From contig NC_064047.1 in the NCBI RefSeq assembly GCF_932526225.1, positions 2,789,501-2,853,500 on the forward strand: a stretch of 64,000 nt of DNA, written 5' to 3'. Below are positions 59,112 to 64,000 of this stretch, in pieces; the first letter of the stretch is position 1; each line of letters opens with the position of its first letter. This DNA is from Nematostella vectensis. Lineage: Eukaryota > Cnidaria > Anthozoa > Actiniaria > Edwardsiidae. The notes under the pieces were generated by a model that ran no database searches, was not told the DNA's origin, and saw only the letters and a list, made by a program, of their open reading frames with translations. Position numbers and translations under genes: made by a program.

Positions 59112-59217
59112 TGGGGACCAAAATAAACGAAGATGTCATTCGAATGGATAAAATAAGCAGCTTGTAACTGTACCAGCTAGTGTTAGCCTGGATTTTTACC
59201 GTAGATCAGGCCAAGTC
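59112..59217 (+). promoter_or_regulatory. Conserved P450 upstream block, copy B
   Basis: Counterpart of 44409-44511, over 90% identical by eye up to the ATG, including CTTGTAACTGTACCAGCTAG and GTAGATCAGGCCAAGTC. It implies that the tandem copies kept the same proximal promoter and 5' UTR. Confidence 0.8.
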
Positions 59218-62200
59218 ATGGCTATCCTAGCCTCTGTGATAGCGTTTGTATCGACAAATGCACTATCTTTGGTGTTAGCGCTAATTATTTGTGCGATACT
59301 TTATGCTTATTTCGTGTATCCCTATCTCCGTTCAACGATGATAGCAGCAACAGGCGATCTGCCTGGTCCAACGGCGTTACCATTTATTGCCCATTTGCAT
59401 GACCTGATTCGGCACAAAGGACAGATGCAAAATCAGTTTCAAGAGTACTATAAAAAGTATGGCAGACTTTATGCGATGTTTCTCGTTGGCAAGAAGCCGA
59501 GTGTTATCGTGGGAGATCCCGACATTGTGAAGAATATTATGGTGAAGGAATTCAGCTCTTTTCAGGATAGACCGGTGGGTAATTGCTTTTGATTTTAAAT
59601 TGAGAGATTTTTTATTGTTTGCAATCGGTAATGTGGAAAGAAAAGCACATTTATTTTGTCGTGTTCCTTCTTCAAGACGACGTCCATCGTAACGCAGCAT
59701 AAGCGATAGCGTTGACGTAATTGATAAAGCTAAAATTAAAACAAACTCTCCCCTTACACTTCCAAACGGTATAGATGCATTTTGTAAGATCAATTGAACT
59801 CAAAACCAATCGAATGAATTCATTTGTTCGATTCTGTTAGGTCAATTATAACAAACACTGAAGTAAAATTTTTTTTAATGTTAATTTTGATTTAGTGTCC
59901 TCAGCTAATAGTACCAGAGAACGAAATATGGTTGAATTCGATATTCAAATTAATGCGAAAAGTTTAAACCAATAGTCAAATAATGCACAGAGTTTTAGTT
60001 CGATTATCAAATAATTCAAAAAGTTTCAAAAGGTTATTCAAATAATGCGAAAAGTTTTCATTCGAATATCAAATAATGCGTATGAAAGTTTTAATTCGTA
60101 AGTAATTTCATGCGTGACACTCAACATTAACTTTGACCCTGAAAAGGCGCCATAAAATTCTGCTTTAAAAATACAATAAGGGAATCGGTTTAGTTAGATT
60201 TATTTTGATTACCAAACAGCTGATTGAGTTTGATTGGATACTTTTGTGTGTTCAATTGCCCCAATTGTGCACCAATCAAATGTTGAAGTTCATTTACTGA
60301 GTTTCTACTCTACACACAATGATAATATAAGCTAATGTCTGTTATTTTTGTCTCATCAGTCATTCGACCTTGAACAACAAGAGCCATTTAATAGCTTCAT
60401 GACAAGAGCCAAGTATGACAAATGGCATCGTATCCGGACCTCTTTGTCGCCCGCCTTCAGTGCCCATAAGATGAAGCTCATGGTACCTTTGATCAACTCT
60501 TCGTGTGATGTGCTTATAAACAAACTGACAAAGATTGCTGACAGTGGAACATCTTTCTTTGTGCATAAGTAAGGAGAGTTGAGGATGTCGCACACGCAAG
60601 ATTTCAGCGCGCGCTACCACATTATTTTTTAGCTTGCGGAGAAATATAGTATGTGTGCGGTTATCCTCCCTGCTGTCATGAATCTTGAGATTAAGGATTC
60701 CTTGAAGCACTAATGTCATATCAAATATACAGTATGAACAAGATGTTTATAAGCCTCTGTCAGCCCTAAGAGTAAGACAGCATCCATTTTTTATATTGAG
60801 AACAAGATGTTTATAAGCCTCTGTCAGCCCTAAGAGTAAGACAGCATCCATTTTTTATATTGAATTTGGTAAAGTATATTTTAAGGTGGGTATTTTGAGG
60901 TTTCTTCTGAATAACTTTTTTTCTAAGATTGGTTGAAACAATAACAAAGGTGTGTCTGACAGTAGATTTTTAATAATTTAATTATTTTTAATGTGGGATC
61001 TGCAAAGCTTTTATCCTCTTTTTTTTTTTCTAAAAAAAAGGGGGGAGGAGGGTTGAGAAGATGGCAGCCACCCAGTTGCTTAAAATTGAAAATCAAACTT
61101 TATTATTTTTTAGCGGTCACGGTAACGAATCCTGCATTCTGATTGGCTAATAGAGCGGTTCAAAGATTCCTATATCTGCCCTAGGTCTAAGAATTGATAT
61201 TTTGCGTGCGTTGCTCGCTCAAAGTATGTTTTCGCTGGCGCTAGAAAAAATAATAAATAAGTAATTTACCGGGTTTATGTCGGTCCGTATCGTGAAATAC
61301 CGTGATCTCGGCCTTGAAAATACTGACCTCGGCCTCGGTCATCAGTATTTTCAATACCTCGATCACGGCATTTCACGATACGGACCTCCCACCCGGCAAA
61401 TAACCCCTATATATTTTATATAAATATATTTTTTTACTTTAAAATTTGTTTATCAAACTCATATTTTTCAGGTTTCATCAGGGTCTAACCATGGACACCA
61501 TCCTGAAAACAGCATTTGGGATCCATTCCGAGGCGCAGACTAATTACGATGATCCAGCCTTCACAGCAGCACGAAAGTCTATGTCGACTTCACCAGCCCG
61601 CCGAGTGATGCTTTTTCTTATTTTTCTCATGCCCTTCAGAAAATATATCTTCCGATGGTTTCCATCACTTCTCATCGGTAACTTTGATGACATAATGAAA
61701 ATCACAACAAAGATGATTGAAGTGAAGAAAGTGAATCCTCATAAAGAAGCCAAGGTGTGTTAAGGAGGGGGTAAAAATCTGCAGTTTTATTTATAAAACA
61801 CTTATAAAAGGAAACCTGCTCCATGTATGAAAGCCATAAATTAATATTTTGTGCTTATTTCCCTCCATTTAGACTGCTTTACAGAGAACTATATATATAC
61901 CAGTTGCACACCCAGATTGGTGGAGAAAGCATTGTATTTCATGAGCCTTCAAACAGAAATGACCCAACTTTTGGTAGCCAAAGGGGTTGCATGTGCCAAG
62001 GCCAGGTGTATGCGCCTGTGTATGGCCCATTGAGCCCATTCCATTTTACTCAAAATCAAGCTAACTTTTTTTTCAATGTCCAACAGGACATGCTTGATTT
62101 AATGTTGAGTGCCGCTGCAAATGAGAACACGTCCAAGAAGCTTTCTGACATGGAAGTCTTGGCACAAAGTTTGATCTTCCTGATAGCAGGCTATGAGACC

Positions 62201-63219
62201 ACCAATATCACCCTGTCCTTTGTGGCATACTCTCTGGCCACCAACCCCGATGTCCAGGAAAAGTTACAACGAGAGATTGACAGCGTGTGGACAGAGGAAG
62301 ATCAGATGCCATCATATGACACAGTGCACAATCTGCCATATTTGGACATGGTCATCTCAGAGACTCTCCGCTTGTACCCACCAGGTAATACAATTTTTAG
62401 CTTGTGGAGGCAGGGCAGAAGAGGCCTTGAAGAAAGGGAGATGATCCCCCCCTACCCCTGCCGCCATACCCATATTAGGTCTATTACTAAAAAGGCATAC
62501 ATGCCCCCACCCCGCCACTTTCCGTCCCATCCCCTTATTTGGCCTGTTACAAAGAGTGCATAGATGAAGCGGGAATCTCACGTTGAAAAAAATACTAAGG
62601 AATGCAGGAAAAGTCTTATTAAAAAATAGAAATCAAGTTCTTATTTTATCCCTTATGGTGTAAAGTTTGTTCTATTCATTAGGACTTTCCCTTTGAATGC
62701 CTCAAACTGATAATGGACCTGAGATTAATTGATTCACTAACAAAATATCATTTGTGCAATTAAAAGCATCTGATTTAGCATTATGATTTTCTGTGACTTG
62801 TTTTTGTGATTTATAGGGATTAAAATTGCAGACTCCCATTCTGCTATTCCTTAGGGTTTATTTAGTTATTATTAGTAGCAGTAGTAGCAGTAACCAAAGC
62901 GATAGCAGGACCAGTAGTTAGTTCTACATGCAAACTGGCTCAATTGACTTGTAAGCTCCACCATAATATTGATCTCTGTTTATCCTGTAGGTTTTGTGGC
63001 ATCTCGGGAGTGCACCCAAGACTGTGTCATCAAGGGCTACAGATTCCGCAAAGGTCTCTCCATCTTTATCGACGCTTACAGCATGCATCACGACCCCGAG
63101 TTCTGGACGGATCCTGAGCGCTTCGACCCCGAGCGATTCAGCCGTGAGTGCAAGCAATCACGTGACCCGTACTCTTACCTTCCCTTTGGGCATGGCCCGC
63201 ATAACTGCATTGGGATGAG
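59218..63219 (+). CDS. Cytochrome P450, CYP3 clan, copy B (3' end beyond window)
   Basis: Five exons: 59218-59574, 60360-60568, 61472-61754, 62087-62384, 62991-63219, each exactly the same length as in copy A. The sixth exon (about 52 codons after GMR) must lie beyond 64000. The membrane anchor, LPGPTALP, AGYETT, ETLR, DPERFDPERF and PFGHGPHNCIGM are intact, so it is probably functional. It is nearly identical to copy A over codons 1-68 and exons 4-5, but clearly diverged in the second half of exon 1 and in exons 2-3. That middle portion covers substrate-recognition regions, so substrate range may differ. Proposed role: ER monooxygenase, substrate unknown. Confidence 0.94.
60737..60864. repeat. 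64-bp direct tandem duplication in P450-B intron 2
   Basis: AACAAGATGTTTATAAGCCT starts at 60737 and 60801; the two 64-bp copies are essentially identical, indicating a recent slippage duplication. Confidence 0.92.
61282..61386. repeat. 105-bp hairpin in P450-B intron 2
   Basis: GGTCCGTATCGTGAAATACC at the left pairs with GGCATTTCACGATACGGACC at the right; inner parts (GAAAATACTGACC / GGTCATCAGTATTTTC) continue the stem. Small MITE or foldback sequence. Confidence 0.85.
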
Positions 63220-63499
63220 GTAGGTCGAAGCGATTAAGAAACGTTTGGAATAGTCCTGGGTCAGCAATCGGTACAATTATGAGTCATGCTGATCAAAATA
63301 GTAATACTTGAGTAATTATTGGCTAGATTTCTTGAAACTTGGTACTGCTCATCACACTTAAATGACAAATAAAAATGATATACCAAAATACAACCAAGTA
63401 ACCGTCTATTACCATATTTTTGGTTGTGGGCTTTCTGAGAAGGGCCCAGCTGTGCAAGAGATGTGAAGGGTACAGACCACTGTTTGTTATTCCTCACGG

Positions 63500-64000
63500 T
63501 GCGCAAAGGTTCTATTACTTACGGTGCGAAGAGGATATTTTACTCACGATGCACAAAGGCTCTATTACTCACGGTGCGCAAAGGCTCTATTACTCGCGGT
63601 ACGTAAAGACTATTAATCACGGTGCACAAAGGCTCTATTACTCACGGTGCGCAAAGGTTCTATTACTCACGGTGCGCAAAGGCTCTATTACTCACGGTGC
63701 GCAAAGGCTCTATTACTCACGGTGCACAAAGGCTCTATTACTCACGGTGCACAAAGGCTCTATTACTCACGGTGCACAAAGGCTCTATTACTCACGGTGC
63801 GCAAAGGCTCTATTACTCACCGTGCGCAAAGGCTCTATTACTCACGGTGCACAAAGGCTCTATTACTCACGGTGCGCAAAGGTTCTATTACTCACGGTGC
63901 GCAAAGGCTCTATTACTCACCGTGCGCAAAGGCTCTATTACTCACGGTGCACAAAGGCTCTATTACTCACCGTGCGCAAAGGCTCTATTACTCACGGTGC
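63500..64000. repeat. 25-bp minisatellite in P450-B intron 5, runs off the window
   Basis: About twenty units of CTCACGGTGCACAAAGGCTC plus TATTA, with CAC/CGC variation at the GCACA/GCGCA site and CGG/CCG variation at ACGGTGC/ACCGTGC. The first copies (63490-63620) are more diverged. Same intron position as the 45-bp array of copy A but an unrelated unit. Confidence 0.95.

Overview
This is eukaryotic, intron-rich animal DNA. Compact genes have 4-10 short coding exons with GT-AG introns. Two gene pairs are head to head. Many short terminal-inverted-repeat elements, a jockey/CR1-type LINE and a Penelope-type GIY-YIG fragment are scattered between and inside the genes. Gene structure and repeat flavour resemble an anthozoan cnidarian such as a sea anemone. 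That is an inference from style, because no species-diagnostic marker is visible.

Layout. (1) 1055-18080, minus: a synaptotagmin-like / Rab27-effector gene with Rab-binding helix, eight-cysteine zinc finger and SGxWFF motif. I assembled it from eight exons whose splice phases all agree. Its third intron is almost entirely one 36-bp minisatellite (6636-15900, about 257 units) that starts 5 bp from the exon 3 splice donor and contains a 1908-bp higher-order duplication. Intron 5 carries a hammerhead-ribozyme-like sequence inside an inverted repeat. (2) 18891-27129, plus: pyruvate dehydrogenase E1 alpha, ten exons, complete, divergent from the first gene across 810 bp. Its introns hold a 70-bp minisatellite, a hAT-like element and a TA-flanked MITE inserted in the exon 8 donor. 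(3) 28260-29845, minus: a 5'-truncated LINE. (4) 29916-34285, plus: a broken first-exon copy, then a complete four-exon short-chain dehydrogenase of the retinol/hydroxysteroid (SDR9C/BDH-like) type. (5) 35202-35663: Penelope-type GIY-YIG fragment. (6) 38010-43602, minus: complete six-exon AMPK beta subunit with myristoylation start, glycogen-binding and C-terminal domains. (7) 44512-49739, plus: complete six-exon CYP3-clan cytochrome P450, head to head with AMPK beta. (8) 49740-59217: gene-poor spacer with arrays, an orphan EGF-like exon and degraded coding-like fragments. (9) 59218-64000, plus: a second, tandem P450 copy, five of six exons present; its last intron runs into a 25-bp array at the window edge.

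The genes do not form one pathway. PDH E1 alpha and AMPK beta belong to central energy metabolism, the SDR and P450s to lipid/xenobiotic oxidation at the ER, and the synaptotagmin-like protein to Rab27-dependent secretion.

The most unusual theme is that several unrelated introns carry private minisatellites abutting splice sites: SYTL intron 3 at its donor, AMPK beta intron 5 and P450-A intron 5 at their acceptors. The repeat units themselves contain splice-site-like motifs. Giant open reading frames across 6.6-15.9 kb come from a 36-bp period (divisible by three) without stop codons and are not proteins. All exon boundaries were read by eye from splice consensus, phase and family similarity; transcript data would settle them.
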